Shown here: positions 10,117-21,850 of the stretch, in pieces
Layout: every line of letters begins with the position of its first letter
How positions within the stretch are numbered: the stretch's first letter is position 1
Assembly: GCF_008831285.2 (NCBI RefSeq)
Contig: NC_045141.1
Span: 16,974,106 to 17,038,105, forward strand
Reading direction: 5' to 3'
Length of the DNA: 64,000 nucleotides
Source: Nymphaea colorata
Taxonomy: Eukaryota > Streptophyta > Magnoliopsida > Nymphaeales > Nymphaeaceae
Notes under the pieces: generated by a model
Databases searched by the model: none
The model's input: the letters and a program-made list of their open reading frames with translations, nothing else
What the model was told of the DNA's origin: nothing
Translations under genes and position numbers: made by a program

Positions 10117-12036
10117 TCATGCTTGCAACTTGTGTCTTTAAAGCTAACTGGTAGGGCTGCCTAGATGTCAGTCAAAGAATGCTCGGTGCTGAAAGCAACT
10201 CCTTCCCAAGATCTCTTGGCTGGAGCGCAAAGTCGGCTATATCAACAATTTATACATTTTTTCTACTCGGTTGGACAGTCACCCCAACCAAATCAGTCCC
10301 AAGGTGAGTGATACACGATAGGTTTTCCCAAGTGAGGTCTCAACCTACTACAAGATAAGGGGTTTAAGGCTTTACAAGCATAGCATACAAAAGTCTTTTC
10401 ACCTCACTCACAACCCATCAACATACACATCCATCCATAAAATTATTTTTGGAAAAGGTTGAATGCTATTTGGTTGTCATGCCCTTGTGATACAACCAGT
10501 TCCTCTTCTTCTTTCTCTATGGTTCTCATTTGATAAGTACCATTTATGTGAGATTTACAAATAACAATTTATGTTTTTGACATATTCATAAATAATCCCT
10601 TAACACTAAATAGATTATAAATAACGAGAACAGGTAAATAAAATATTAAGCCAATCCATGCGATCAAGTGGAATGCTCGAACCGCTGGTGCTACGTGTCG
10701 ATCTCTAAAGCCATGCATCAGGTGGTTGGGGCATTCCTCTCCATTAACCTCTCTAATGTTTGGTGTTGGTTGGTGCATTCTCAACGGTGGAATGACTTAA
10801 CACACAAGTCGTCTATTATAAATAACATGCATGAGTTTACGATTCATCAAAAAAAAAAAGACTGCAGAGCTTATGAAATAATTAAGCACATGTATGAATG
10901 AACCATTAGTGATAATGGTGGGAGAAAAATCATGTTGGGTATGGCAGCTGATAATGATGATATATATATATATATAACAATGGCAATCAGTTTTCTATGA
11001 CCAACTGGTCAAGATAACGTGATTCAAGGACATGAGCACCAACTTGAAAATTTATTTGAAAATCAAAGTAATGTCTCCAAGACAGTTATCCAATGCCACC
11101 TCTCTCCGCGTGTGAAGGAAAAGTCATTGTCTCTCATGCAAAATTGTTTTAGAAGATGTCATGTATAAAATGATATCATAATGAAAATAAGCACACCTAT
11201 ATTTTTTGGTGTGTAAGCTGTCCTGGATGTAGGACACAAGTTCCGAACCACATTAAAAACCAGTTTCCCTTTCATGGTATTAGAGCTCTATCAGTAAGGA
11301 AATTGAGTTTCGATCCTCTCCACCATGGCGTGTGGAGAGTATTCTAACTTTGATAATTTATCAATCATGTTGTTGCGAATTATGTTAGTAACTTAAGCAG
11401 CTTAGGATTTTTCAAACATTGCTTTCTACTTGAGTATTCCTTTATACATCTTTCACCATTTATTGGAGGCATCGCATATGAACAGAAACCACTGCCTTGG
11501 AGGAGAATCAACCTTACTGAATCTCGTGCGGGTATCGGTCCTGTTTTGTGTCAGTTCTGCAACTTTTAGGTTATCCATTTTCTTTGCTATTTGCAGCTCC
11601 GAATAGTTCTGAAGCCTGATGCCTAGTTGCGATCGCAAGCTACACGTTGTAATAACTGGGCTTTTCATATCAAAAATCTGCTTAATGTAGAAAACGATAG
11701 CAACTCTGGCAGTGCAGAAGTTTATTTGGGTGACTGATTCAAGATTTCAATGTTCATTTCCACTAAAGTTTAATTCTTCAGACGCTTGCTCGTTCTTGTC
11801 CATCTTAAAGTTATGACTCTCAATGGTACAATTTCGTACTTGTTATAGTCTTGGAAAGATATAGACACTTTAATGCATAGATATCTTCGTTATCGTGTCG
11901 CTAAATGACTAAAAGTACATCTTAGTTCGCAAATGTATCATTTAACTTAAGTTTTCAATTATTTATTTAACCTTGCGTGCATAAAATTTTGCAAGGTCTG
12001 CAATTCAATTAAGTTGTGGTCCTTTACGAATACAGA
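10117..12036. other. Intergenic with retroelement relics
   Basis: Sequence between the gypsy remnant and the first unidentified exon. It contains a short (TA)n tract (about 10960-10976) and the copia-like primer-binding-site relic (own entry). The part nearest 10117-10330 could hold the 5' untranslated or LTR sequence of the gypsy fragment, but no TG...CA bounded repeat was found. Confidence 0.4.
11200..11345 (+). mobile_element. Copia-type LTR end plus primer-binding-site relic
   Basis: TGGTATTAGAGC at 11275-11286 is one base from the usual plant copia primer-binding site TGGTATCAGAGC, complementary to the 3' end of initiator tRNA-Met. It directly follows TTTCA, an LTR-like end, and is followed by a GATCCTCTCCACCATGG stretch of leader type. 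No gag or polymerase follows, so only this corner remains. Confidence 0.4.
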
Positions 12037-14534
12037 TTCAGGAGCACTGAAATCTCCAATCCTTGGAGCCCTTGAGAAGCATCGTCCTGAGGAAACTTTC
12101 GTTTATGTTGAAGATTATGGTGAGAATGGCCCACAAACACATGATCAGGAACAAACTTTACTAAAGTGGTAACAGAAGAGCTCACTGAGCATTTGTTCAA
12201 ATTCGTCAATCTCTTCATGTACCCATCATGATGTTGAAGTTTGCTTGGTTTATTCTTTTCTTGTGTTCCATAAAGTGCAATGTTCATTACATAGATTGTT
12301 CAGTGGAAGATGCCACTATTTTCCTTTTTCTTCCCGAGAGGATAGAATTAAGCCACCCTTGAAGACGGAGATCTGACAGGAATTGAGGTGGGAGATCACT
12401 CTCGGTGGGTCTCAGCCCCACAAGAGACCATAGTGGAGCTTTGAACTTATAATTAATGTGCCTACCGCCCCTTTGGTTTTTTAAGCTGCCATTTTTTATA
12501 ATGATATTTAAGCAGTTAATGGCAATTATATGTCCAGATTAACCAGACATAAACAAGCATCCCCTGACACTGAAGAAAATGTTGTGTTGAAGAGTACGCA
12601 TAGGAGGCTCCTTCAAATTGCTTCATGCGGAGAGATTTTAGATCACTATTTTGTTTCTATCTTACAGCAGAAAATTTGAACTAGATGAGAAGACAGTAGA
12701 CATAATTCCACATGCTTTGGCATGTCATAGAGATGATCAGGATACTCCAACTCTGCTGGCATTTGCTTGTCTAATTGCTGTATATGGTGAAACGTTATCT
12801 TCCTTTATCCAGTGCTATAGCTGGAAATGAGATTTCGGCTTGAAGCAAGTTTTTCGAAAGCAAAAAGATGAATTCAGATTATTTGACTTGTTTGATAAAA
12901 TCGAAGTTCACCAGTACTTTCGTGACATTGAAAATTTCGAAAATTCTTATTGGCTTGCAATTTTTTTGCGTGAAACTTCATGCTGATTTATTTTGCATTC
13001 AGGCATTCTCTTCATTTTCACTTTCATGAAAAAAATATGTCTCCCTTTTAGAGTCTCCCAGTTGTTCTCGACTTTCCACTGATATTTAGAAGCACCGGAA
13101 GGATTTATTCTGATTTCTTCTTGTATTCCTATGGAAAAGTAGAAACATTAAGATAAGCTAAAGGTGAAATCAAAGCTGAAATCGCTGAAGCGACATCTGA
13201 AGGTGAAACCGTCGAGTGCACTGAAATTGTATGTGATCATTCATACTTGCCGCACAGAGCAACAATTAATTATCAAGCATCTGAGCTGTTGGAGAGTATG
13301 GACTTTCAACTGCCATTGCATGGGTTTCAGCTGATAAGAAAGGTTGTGAATGTTGCTCATCCAATCCCATATAAGAATGAATCAAGTACTTTACAGGTTA
13401 TTCTATCTCAGAAGCAAATCAGGCCAAATCAGATGCATGGGTTGTAAATTCTCATCTATTTTGGTATGAATTGAATTTGATAGGGCAACAAGAATCTATT
13501 CACTCTTTCCTGTACTTGTTTAGTCATTACATCATAATTTTCTGCTGTATTCTGGGTCAATTATGTTATGATGCAATGGCTAGAAAAATTGGCAGAAGTC
13601 CATCAAAACATATTATCAATTGGACAACACTGTGGGAGGCTAACCAGCATAACAGAATTTCAGTATCTGTGCCAATAGATGCTAAGTCCAGGAACTGATT
13701 TATCAAACAAAAAGCAAAGCTGTGGGAAAAGGAAGCCAACTTCTCTAGTTCCTTGTTGCCCTTTTTAAGAACTGTAAATTGTGTTTAGGTACGCCTGTCC
13801 ACTCCAACCTATATTATTAGTCCATGTATCTCTTCTCTTGCTCTTGCTCTTGCTCTTGCTCCCATAATACAGTGCCAAGGGAAATGTGTTGCCTTTTTTT
13901 CTACAGACGCCAAGAGCGATCATTCAGATAGAGAACTAAAGCCTGGAATCGATATTCTTGACCAGTTCAGGATTCATTTTTTGACGTCTACAAGATATGA
14001 ACCTACTAATAATTATGCTAGTGAACAATGCTTCATGTCCACTGTAAGTGAACTCTTTTCTTCATTGATTGAGATGAGACTTCTCTAATTGGAAAAATCA
14101 AACAAGCGTGACAGTCGGTTATGCTTCTTCCGTTGCTCCAAATCTACCAAGAATGATCTGTTCAAATTCAAGTATTGTTCATGGGGAAGTAGAATTGGTT
14201 ATGGAGCTGCTTGTTGCAGAGCTATGATCCACCAATGCACTTTGAGTCACAGTGCAGGATCTGGTCAAGATGTACACGCAGATCACTGGAAAGGTATCTT
14301 GAATCCTTGATAGCCTTTAGAGAACGTATGCCCTGCATTCTCTTCGCATTGGAGTCTTTTCAGGTCATATCTGTGAGAAGACACCCCGAAAAAAAACTAC
14401 CTCACTGGATCATATTTAAAAAGTTTAAACTATCATGAGAAGCATATTATGAAAAGAACATTTACTGAAATTGTTATATGGTTGCAGGTTCTTGATCGAA
14501 TCGTGTATCTGACTGCTGCTAGTGCTGATGAATA
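12037..14534 (+). pseudogene. Dispersed exon-like segments of an unidentified plant gene
   Basis: Several plus-strand stretches look like conserved exons with splice-like borders but do not join into one clean model. They are: near 12038-12119 (SGALKSPILGALEKHRPEE, ending before GTGAGA); near 12668-12786 (a CAG border, then LDEKTVDIIPHALACHRDD and TPTLLAFACLIAVYG, ending before GTGAAA); 13247-13396 (SELLESMDFQLPLHGFQLI); 13907-14043 (preceded by CTACAG, with RELKPGIDILDQFRIHFLTS, ending before GTAAGT); 14211-14363 (RSLERYLESLIAFRERMP and CILFALESFQ, ending before GTCATA); and 14490-14534 (after TTGCAG, ending in a stop). Low repetitiveness and good borders argue for a real or recently lost gene. 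The family is not recognised, and whether it still codes is undecided. Confidence 0.35.
13835..13862. repeat. TTGCTC hexamer repeat
   Basis: Four tandem copies of a TTGCTC-like hexamer in a pyrimidine-rich stretch, just upstream of one of the unidentified exons. Confidence 0.85.
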
Positions 14535-15857
14535 ATGACCTACCTTCTTTTTTTTTTTTTTTGACTTGTCACTAGCAGAATATATGTACCTTGAGGCTCT
14601 AAATTCTACCTCTACTCCAAACTTACATTACATACTTCGAATTGGCACTCTGGCTTCAAATTAGCTTCTCTCTTTCTAGTGGTCACACCATTCCTCACCC
14701 CACTTTCGAAAGGATCATCTGAAAGAACTGTAAACATGTTTGTTTTCAATCATATTTCTGTATCTTCATGATCATGTCCTCTCAATAAAATAGGTGATTG
14801 CATTTCTGAACACTTGCCTTGGCGGCTGCCTCTTGCTAATCTACCAACTATTATTGCAAATGTTCTTTCTTTTGTCTACTTATAGTAAAACAATGATCTG
14901 TCACCAGACTACGTTTTGTTCTTTAGACTGTCACATCAAAGGAGGTCAAAATAAAGCACAAGGTGCATCTCCTGGCATAATCTAGCAAAGGCGGAAGAAA
15001 ACAAAGCAAAAAAGGTTGATGCTTGATTACTACAACCTTTTCAAGCTAGAATATTATCTTTATTGTCTGCTTTATCCTGCTTCCAGGCAATCATATGAGT
15101 GCAAGGGTACGGTTTTACCAAACTGAGCGCTGAAACTAGGTTCTTTTTACCTCTAATAAATTGCAAATTGCACTAAAATCATAGAGCGATTTATTTGTAA
15201 GTGCCTATTGCTTTACATTTCGCTTGATTGCATCTACTGCCTGAAGCTATTATAAATGCATGGGAAATAAATGATCAAAAACCAATTATTTTGACTGATT
15301 AGAAACAAAAAAATGAGAACTATTTACCATTCTCTGTCTTCTATTTACCAACACTATGGATGTAATGAATAAAACCTTTTTAGTACTTTGGAATCTGACC
15401 ACTGTTTCTCTTCTTTATTTTTCTGGTTACAAAGACAACCATCCACTTGTTTTTCAAATATGTGAGCCTTTGCCAGCCTAGGATGCCTGCTTATCATTTC
15501 ATGCCCTCTTTTTGGATGTATCATTTGTTTGGTCCCCTTTACCACTATAAAAGTTTCCTTTGCTCTCCCCTTTACAAGAAGCTTAGTCAGGTTGGTAGGC
15601 CCATGAAAAAGGTTTTCTTTCCATTTTTGTCCTTAAGGGAGCCTTTTTCTTTTTCCTTCTCTGCCATTATGTTTTGCGTTTTGTTAAGGGCTAATTTGAG
15701 GGTCTTTCAGGCAATCCAACTGTTCTTGGCTGAACGTATAATCAACTTCACAATGCAGTTCACGAGTACATTGTTCATGTGTTGGAACCCATTCAAAAGA
15801 ATCTCGTATAAGCTCTTGATCTTTTCTTTGTTTCCTTTGGACCTGGCATGAGTGAGC
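14535..15857. other. Intergenic, AT-rich, nothing recognised
   Basis: Contains a long T run near 14549-14562 and low-complexity sequence. A 134-aa frame at 15447-15851 is rich in Phe, Leu and Ser as expected by chance from pyrimidine-rich DNA and shows no domain. Confidence 0.45.
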
Positions 15858-15865
15858 CTTGAAGG

Positions 15866-16002
15866 CAGGGGAGGAGCCAGGATTTTTTTCAAGGGCGGGT
15901 CAAACGGTTTGTGGGTCGGGCCAAGAGGAGTGACAGGTCAAGCCAAACCAAAAAAAATTGATTTTTTCAATATAATTTTTTTTCCCTGCGCTCACCCGGC
16001 TG
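15866..16002. mobile_element. hAT-type MITE, 137 bp, with perfect 8-bp target duplication
   Basis: The element begins CAGGGGAGGAGCCAGG and ends CACCCGGCTG, so it has CAG...CTG termini. It is flanked by identical 8-bp repeats CTTGAAGG (15858-15865 and 16003-16010), the duplication length expected of hAT transposons. The end is one base off CAGGGGCGGAG, which I recall as the terminal repeat of the Tip100 branch of hAT. It is non-autonomous: no coding capacity. Its interior is related in inverted orientation to the right half of the element at 17162-17333. Confidence 0.75.
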
Positions 16003-16010
16003 CTTGAAGG

Positions 16011-17161
16011 CCTCTCATTCTTTGCCTTCAGAGATTTAGGCTGCAATAGAGCTTGGGTGGGTAGCGGGTTGTCTTCACTCGGCATAGTGCATCCGACCCT
16101 TAATGGGGTAGGTGAGTAGCATCCATGGATATCAAACAAAGACGCACGATCTACATGACCCTCATTCAACCAGCTATGCTACATCACTTTAGGTTCTTCC
16201 TATGTGTTTTATTTATTAGGGGGCCTTTCTTAACCATTAACTCTGCATCTGATGGAGGCTCGTTTGGGAGATTTTTAGTTTTTTCAAACGCCTAGAACAT
16301 AACTGTACCGGACATGGACTGCCTCCACGGATTGTTCATGCCCAAATATGTTTTGGCAAAGTAACAACATTTTGGACAAATTCCTGGCCATGGATAATCC
16401 TATATACGTGTTGGATTATGTGTAACATTGTTTGATCGAAACAACTTATACTGCTATGAATCGACATTTATGTCAGGGTTTGGCACACCTGGTTGAAAAG
16501 CTAGCAGTTGGTAGCCAGTAGGCGGTTAGTTGCTAGTTCAAATATCAATGGCACCGGCCTTTCGCCAAAGCAAGGTAGGACCATGGGCGTAAAAAGTACA
16601 ACCTTGGAAATTTTATGTTTTTAGCAAGTGATGAAGAAAAAAAAAACTATGACAATTGAGATGTTTACTTAACCCGGATGCCTAGATGTTGTCCTACTAA
16701 TTTGAGGTGAGTAGGAGAAACACCTACTGCCAAAGTAAGAAGGCCCCCCACTCTTTCCCCATTGGGTGGGTAAGTGGGTAAATGAAACCTAACAAGTTCA
16801 ACAACCCAAGTGAAATTTTTCATACGGTTCTCTCCACATAGAACTCTTAGGATTTTAGTCTTTTGTGAGTTGTTGGTGAGCATGAGGAATATTTCAATCT
16901 TACAACTAAACAAGAGGGCGGAAGCTCCTACACTTCTCTCCATCATCTTCAAGGTACCAGGCTTAGGTGTCTCAAGATGGCACTTCCATTATGTTTCAAC
17001 TTGCAGATACCTTAAAGACTCGAAATGAAGACTGGCCACCTACTAGCTCACGCTCCATCTGTTATGCTAACCCCCTCAAAGATTTTCCTATTGCGGACTT
17101 ATTTAACTATGTAAAAAAAAAAATCCTTTTACTTTTCAATTTGGACAATTTCATTCAAGCT
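16011..17161. other. Intergenic between two MITEs
   Basis: No gene recognised. A stretch near 16251-16300 (GGAGGCTCGTTTGGGAG) resembles the outer end of other plant MITEs but no partner end was found. Confidence 0.4.
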
Positions 17162-17333
17162 CAGGAGCGGAGGGAGGGGGGCCCGCCTGTGCCATGGTCT
17201 GGGTGAACACAGGAAAAAATATATATATTGAAAAAATCAAAATTTTTTTAGTTTGGCCCGACCCGTCTCTCCTCTTGACCCGACTTGGGAACCGTTTGGT
17301 CTACCCTTGAAAAAAATACTGGTTCCATCCCTA
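17162..17333. mobile_element. hAT-type MITE, 172 bp, degenerate target duplication
   Basis: The left end reads CAGGAGCGGAGGGAGGGG and the reverse complement of the right end reads TAGGGATGGAACCAGTA. Roughly the inner 110 bases of the right side match the 15866-16002 element in reverse orientation at about 80% by eye. Flanks TTCAAGCT and TTCAGATT agree at 5 of 8 positions, consistent with an old 8-bp duplication. Confidence 0.6.
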
Positions 17334-18061
17334 TTCAGATTAATTGAATGGTACAACAAAATGACTGATCCAATAAAAGTTAATGTACAAGCTTATCTAC
17401 GAGTAGCTGGTTTCGTTAACTTGGGAAAAGAAAGAAGCCATATAGACGAGATCCACACGGTTGAGTTGATAAGAATCAACTTCCGTGCGCATGGTTTCAT
17501 GCAACAGATGTATCGTTTCCGTGCACTTCATAAAAGTCCAGCTCACTTGTTTTATCATATGCTAGAGCACATTCAGTTGCCGACCTTTTAAGAGTTTAAT
17601 TTTTTTCTGAAATATATCGATGACCAGGGTTAGAAAGTATCAATTTTATACATTCGCCGTTATTATTTTAGGGACATCTTACATCCTCCAGCAAACGAGT
17701 CAAGAATAAGATAGCTGGCAGTTTAGCAACCTTGCTTGACCAAACTAAGTATTTAAGAAGAATGATGTTCAAGCGTTTCTTGTTGGAACATAGAAAGGGA
17801 AAAGGTGCAAATTAATGCATCCGATCACATATTAGGTGTTCGGTATATACAAAATAAAGTTGCCAACTTATCATATAAATTTACATTTTCTTCCTTAAGG
17901 GTTTGTAGGTGGAATTATTATTATTGTTTCAGTTTACATATAAAATTATTTTTGAAGTACTTCCTTAGGCATTGTCTGTGCCATCGTGACAGAAGAATTT
18001 TAGAAACACAAAGATAATGAGTACAAGAAAAAGTATATGCAAATTTTGTAATAAAGTGAAA

Positions 18062-18063
<2 letters not shown>

Positions 18064-18108
<45 letters not shown>
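18064..18108. repeat. (TA)n microsatellite
   Basis: About 22 TA dinucleotides in AT-rich intergenic DNA. Confidence 0.95.
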
Positions 18109-18110
<2 letters not shown>

Positions 18111-18478
18111 TATGAACCTAACCAATTGGTTAAAAACAAAAATCAGGCCCTTTAAGCATTATATTTTAAAAAAAAAAATCTAACCTTATCAATATGATCT
18201 TAAGGATAAGTTGATGTAAAATATACATAAAGTTCTTCATTTTTTTTGTATTAATAGTGTTTTTATAATGAGAAAAAATAAATAACTATGATAGCATCAA
18301 TTTTCGATAATAGAAAAATCCACATTTTTCATAAAAGCAACTTAATTTAAAGCATGTTTTATATGAAAATTGTTTTTTAAACATCTTAAATAATTTTTTT
18401 GCAAAAAAAATTAAAAGGTCTAGTTTGTATCAATAACTGGTATTTATCAATTTCTTTTTTATTTCTTTTTTTTCTTTC

Positions 18479-18482
<4 letters not shown>

Positions 18483-18556
<74 letters not shown>
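18483..18556. repeat. Long (TA)n microsatellite
   Basis: About 37 uninterrupted TA dinucleotides, the longest simple repeat in the window and self-complementary over its whole length. Confidence 0.95.
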
Positions 18557-18558
<2 letters not shown>

Positions 18559-19640
18559 ACTGCTTTTTCCATACCAAAGAAAAAGAAAAAGGAAAGAGGT
18601 CTTTTACCGCAGACAGAAAACTATATACATATATATAATATAATATAATAATATTTTAATATATTTTATAATAATGAAATAGCTTATTTTAATGAAAGCA
18701 AACAAATCCAAAAGCTTTTTTCAATTTTTATTTAATGAGACACATACGAGACACAGTAGTCACAATCAGACTCGAGAAGGAGAGCCGTCCCGTCGAAAAA
18801 GCATTCCCAACAACCAAGCTGTCCAAACGACAACTGTTCACCAGAAACGCAGGCTGCATATGGAAAGTGGCAGCAGTGGAGCGCTGCATGGTCAAGAAAG
18901 CTGGTGCCGCCGCTATTACAACCTATAATAGTTGGCAACCTAAAACCTCCGTGAATGACGACGGCGACCAACAATGCCCGAACCAATAGAGCAGAAGTCC
19001 CCCATAGATTTTCAAAAAGTTAATTTTCACACACATATATATATATATAAACAGGACTTTCCTCTTCTCTTTCTCTTTCTTGTAGATAGAACAAGAAGTC
19101 ACATAAGGTAGATATCATATCGATATTAACTGTAAATAAGAGTATTACAATTGTAAGTAAATAGAGGAGTATGTTATTCGGCCACTCAACTGAACGCTGA
19201 AATCTCGACCTATTCTCGCATACTTTACTTTAGGCGTCTCAGAGTGATGCCAACTTACTTTAGGTGCTTTCGAACGCCACCCCAAGCTAAATAATGGCTG
19301 CCTATCAGCTTCTGCTCAGTCAGTTGCACCAAGGAAGGAAGAGTGTTGTCATTGATTTTAGATTTTAGAAAGATGACGGACAAATGCTTTGCACAAAATA
19401 GTGTTTAACAACTTTTTCAAAAGGTTTAAACACTTTTAAAGCAAATAATAGTTAGGTGATGACCGTGAAGCAGCGGGGAACGAGCATGGGAAGGAAAGGA
19501 GCAATCTGGCTTTGGTTGTCTCTTTATCTCCCTTACCATCAGTTTGCCTTTTTCTCAAGGTGCCGTGTGGGAAAGGGCAGCTGCCAGATTCGGTGGTCCT
19601 CCGCCGCTTTTTCTCTTAAAAATGTGAATAAGAATCACAG

Positions 19641-19790
19641 CAGGAGCGAAGCTAGAATATTTTAGTTAAAGAGTCTCCTAAATATAAAATTTTAAATTTT
19701 AAAAAACACTAACATATAAATTTAAAAAGTTATTAAAAATATTAATACAAAAAAATTTAAAAAATTAAGTTTTACATAAGCAATTGCCCA
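19641..19790 (+). mobile_element. Diverged hAT-MITE fragment
   Basis: CAGGAGCGAAGCTAGAA at 19641 resembles the CAGGGGCGGAGCCAGAA end of the other elements in this window and is followed by the same kind of A/T-rich interior. The opposite end was not found, so the right boundary is arbitrary. Confidence 0.4.
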
Positions 19791-21850
19791 CATGCAAGTC
19801 CCCGAAATTATTCATTTAAAACTTCATTCATTGTAATCGTGAGTTGGGGCTTGATGGGCACAAGATGACAATATTCGAAAAGGTGTTTGGTTGCCGGTGA
19901 AGGGAGGACTGCCAAGTGCCGACGCACATGGAGAAATACGGCACCGAGCACAGGTATTCGCAGCAGTTCGCTGGTTGGAGAAATACAACAATATCAGTGT
20001 ACTCCACGATAATTGATGCAAATCAAAACTCTCTCTCTCTCTCTCTCTAAGTTGTGTTTTCCAGTTTTATGTTCAATGTTTCTTATCTTTCTCTCTCTCT
20101 CTAAGTTGTGTTTTCCAGTTTTATGTTCAATGTTTCTTATCTTTTAGCACCAATAGAAATAAATAGTAGAGAGCGCCAAACATCTTGATATCAAGTAGAT
20201 GTTATTAAGAACGATTTTACTAATCAATTAAGTGCTTGTCAGCTGCCTTAATTGTGTGTCCTGCGCACACACACATATATATATATATATATAACACGGA
20301 AACCAAGATGATCGCGATCAAGACGCCAGAGATTATGTTATTATATCAGTTTGGCGAGTTGAATCATTATGTCAATGACCATAGAGAATCGCTTTGTCAT
20401 GAGCTTTAATGAACAAGTGCAGATTGTTTACCATTTCTTCTCGATGAAACACAAGATTGAAAAACTAAAATCGTAAAAAAATTGACAAGAATCAAAATGG
20501 GGAATGGGTTTCCCGCGTTCTAATTTGCTGTCCTGGACTGTGGGAATATGTTCATGTCGGCGCATGCACCGAGGACATGCATGTGAATGAAAAGAGCGTC
20601 GCGCTGGACATGCGCTCACCCGTTCATCTTGTAATGGTGGACGGCCAGACATGCATGAGATGATAAGATGCATGTTCAGATGGATCGCATGGCAACCATA
20701 GGCCACCACAGGCCACATTTATCTATTATATTTTTCCCCGTTTATTTAGAATGGACGTAGGGCGGAGGAGCATATGCTGCATTTATTGTGGACGCGTGGG
20801 TAGCTGAAATTTACAGTCACATTTATAGCGATGAGACCTTTTCTTATGGAAATAAACAAGTGGTTTATTAAGTTTGGACATGATCTGGAGAAGAGCTTTA
20901 TATTTTTTTGTTAGTCTCGGGCACCTCTTCTAGAACAGCTGTTAACGAAGGCATTATATTAATGTCATTACTTAGAAACAATATTTTATACTTTGCCCTA
21001 TTAAAATTTTCAAGCTGAAAAAGCTTATTGAAACATATCAATATGTATCCTTTGCTATGCATGACTAGTAACTTTTTGGCGTATCTTTAATTGAGAGAAA
21101 GCATTTCAGTAGGGGTGACTGGGCTGATTTAAAACGATCAATAGAGGATAATTCTCGGTTTGTTTTTATAAATGATTCACCTTCGGTTCCAATATTGACA
21201 AGGCTCTTAATCAAGAGTGTAAGCAAAATCTGAGTTCTTACAGACTTATGTGAAAGAGTGTTTACAGATCGATATTTTAATGTCTTTTTGGTTTTCCGGT
21301 CAGCAACCTGGATTGGCATAATTCCCTTTTGTTTTTCCACCCTCTTGACACTGTTACTGCGTAAGTCTGCACTGTAAACAATGTAGTCAATAGCATCAAA
21401 ACCAATCAAATTGTTTAGACGCGAAAAACATCAGGTTGTCGTCAGACCGCGTGGCAGCTTCCACCGTCGTCAAGCCGACAGAGTACCTTTCGCGAGCTGT
21501 TGGTCCTTAGATCTGCTTTCGTCGGTGGGCTGTTATTTCCGTGGGATCTCATCACACTTCATTCCCCCTCTCTCTGTCTCTCTCTCTCTTCCTCTCCATC
21601 TGTACATATTTTATACCTTTTAATAATTGCGAGCATCAGTTCTGTCTTTTGACTCGTGGCTGATGTACCCTTTTTACATCGAGACTCCAGAGAGGTCCAT
21701 GCGTGTTATTTATGTGCCAGCTACCCTCGATCATTCTGGCGCGAATCGGATCGCCACCCACGGTCTGGAACTTTAATTGGTGTGGTGGGTAGTCCATGAA
21801 ATCAAGGGTAGGTGCTTAGGCGGTGAGAGGGAAGGAGGAGAAGGAGCACC
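19791..21850. other. Intergenic, upstream region of the O-fucosyltransferase gene
   Basis: No gene recognised. Contains the 54-bp tandem duplication near 20034-20144, a CA/TA microsatellite at 20265-20292 and, close to the next gene, pyrimidine-rich runs (TCTCTCTGTCTCTCTCTC near 21570-21588) typical of plant core promoters and 5' leaders. Confidence 0.45.
20034..20144. repeat. Direct tandem duplication, 54-bp period
   Basis: The segment from a CT run through TAAGTTGTGTTTTCCAG and ATGTTCAATGTTTCTTATCTT occurs twice in a row without visible differences (TAAGTTG at 20048 and 20102). The identity suggests a recent replication-slippage duplication primed by the flanking CT tracts. Confidence 0.9.

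Larger units (their letters stand above)
17334..19640. other. Intergenic, very AT-rich, long (TA)n tracts
   Basis: Holds two long (TA)n arrays (own entries). A 112-aa frame at 17253-17591 overlaps the MITE and then reads WYNKMTDPIKVNVQAYLR and HIDEIHTVELIRINF, which has protein-like composition but no recognised family. The rest has no supported gene. Confidence 0.4.

Noticed and set aside
17341-17591. Possible organellar DNA insertion or transposase fragment
   Set aside because: Neither plastid nor mitochondrial gene sequence nor a known transposase motif was recognised.
18399-18638. 79-aa frame
   Set aside because: Mostly the Tyr-Ile translation of the (TA)n microsatellite.
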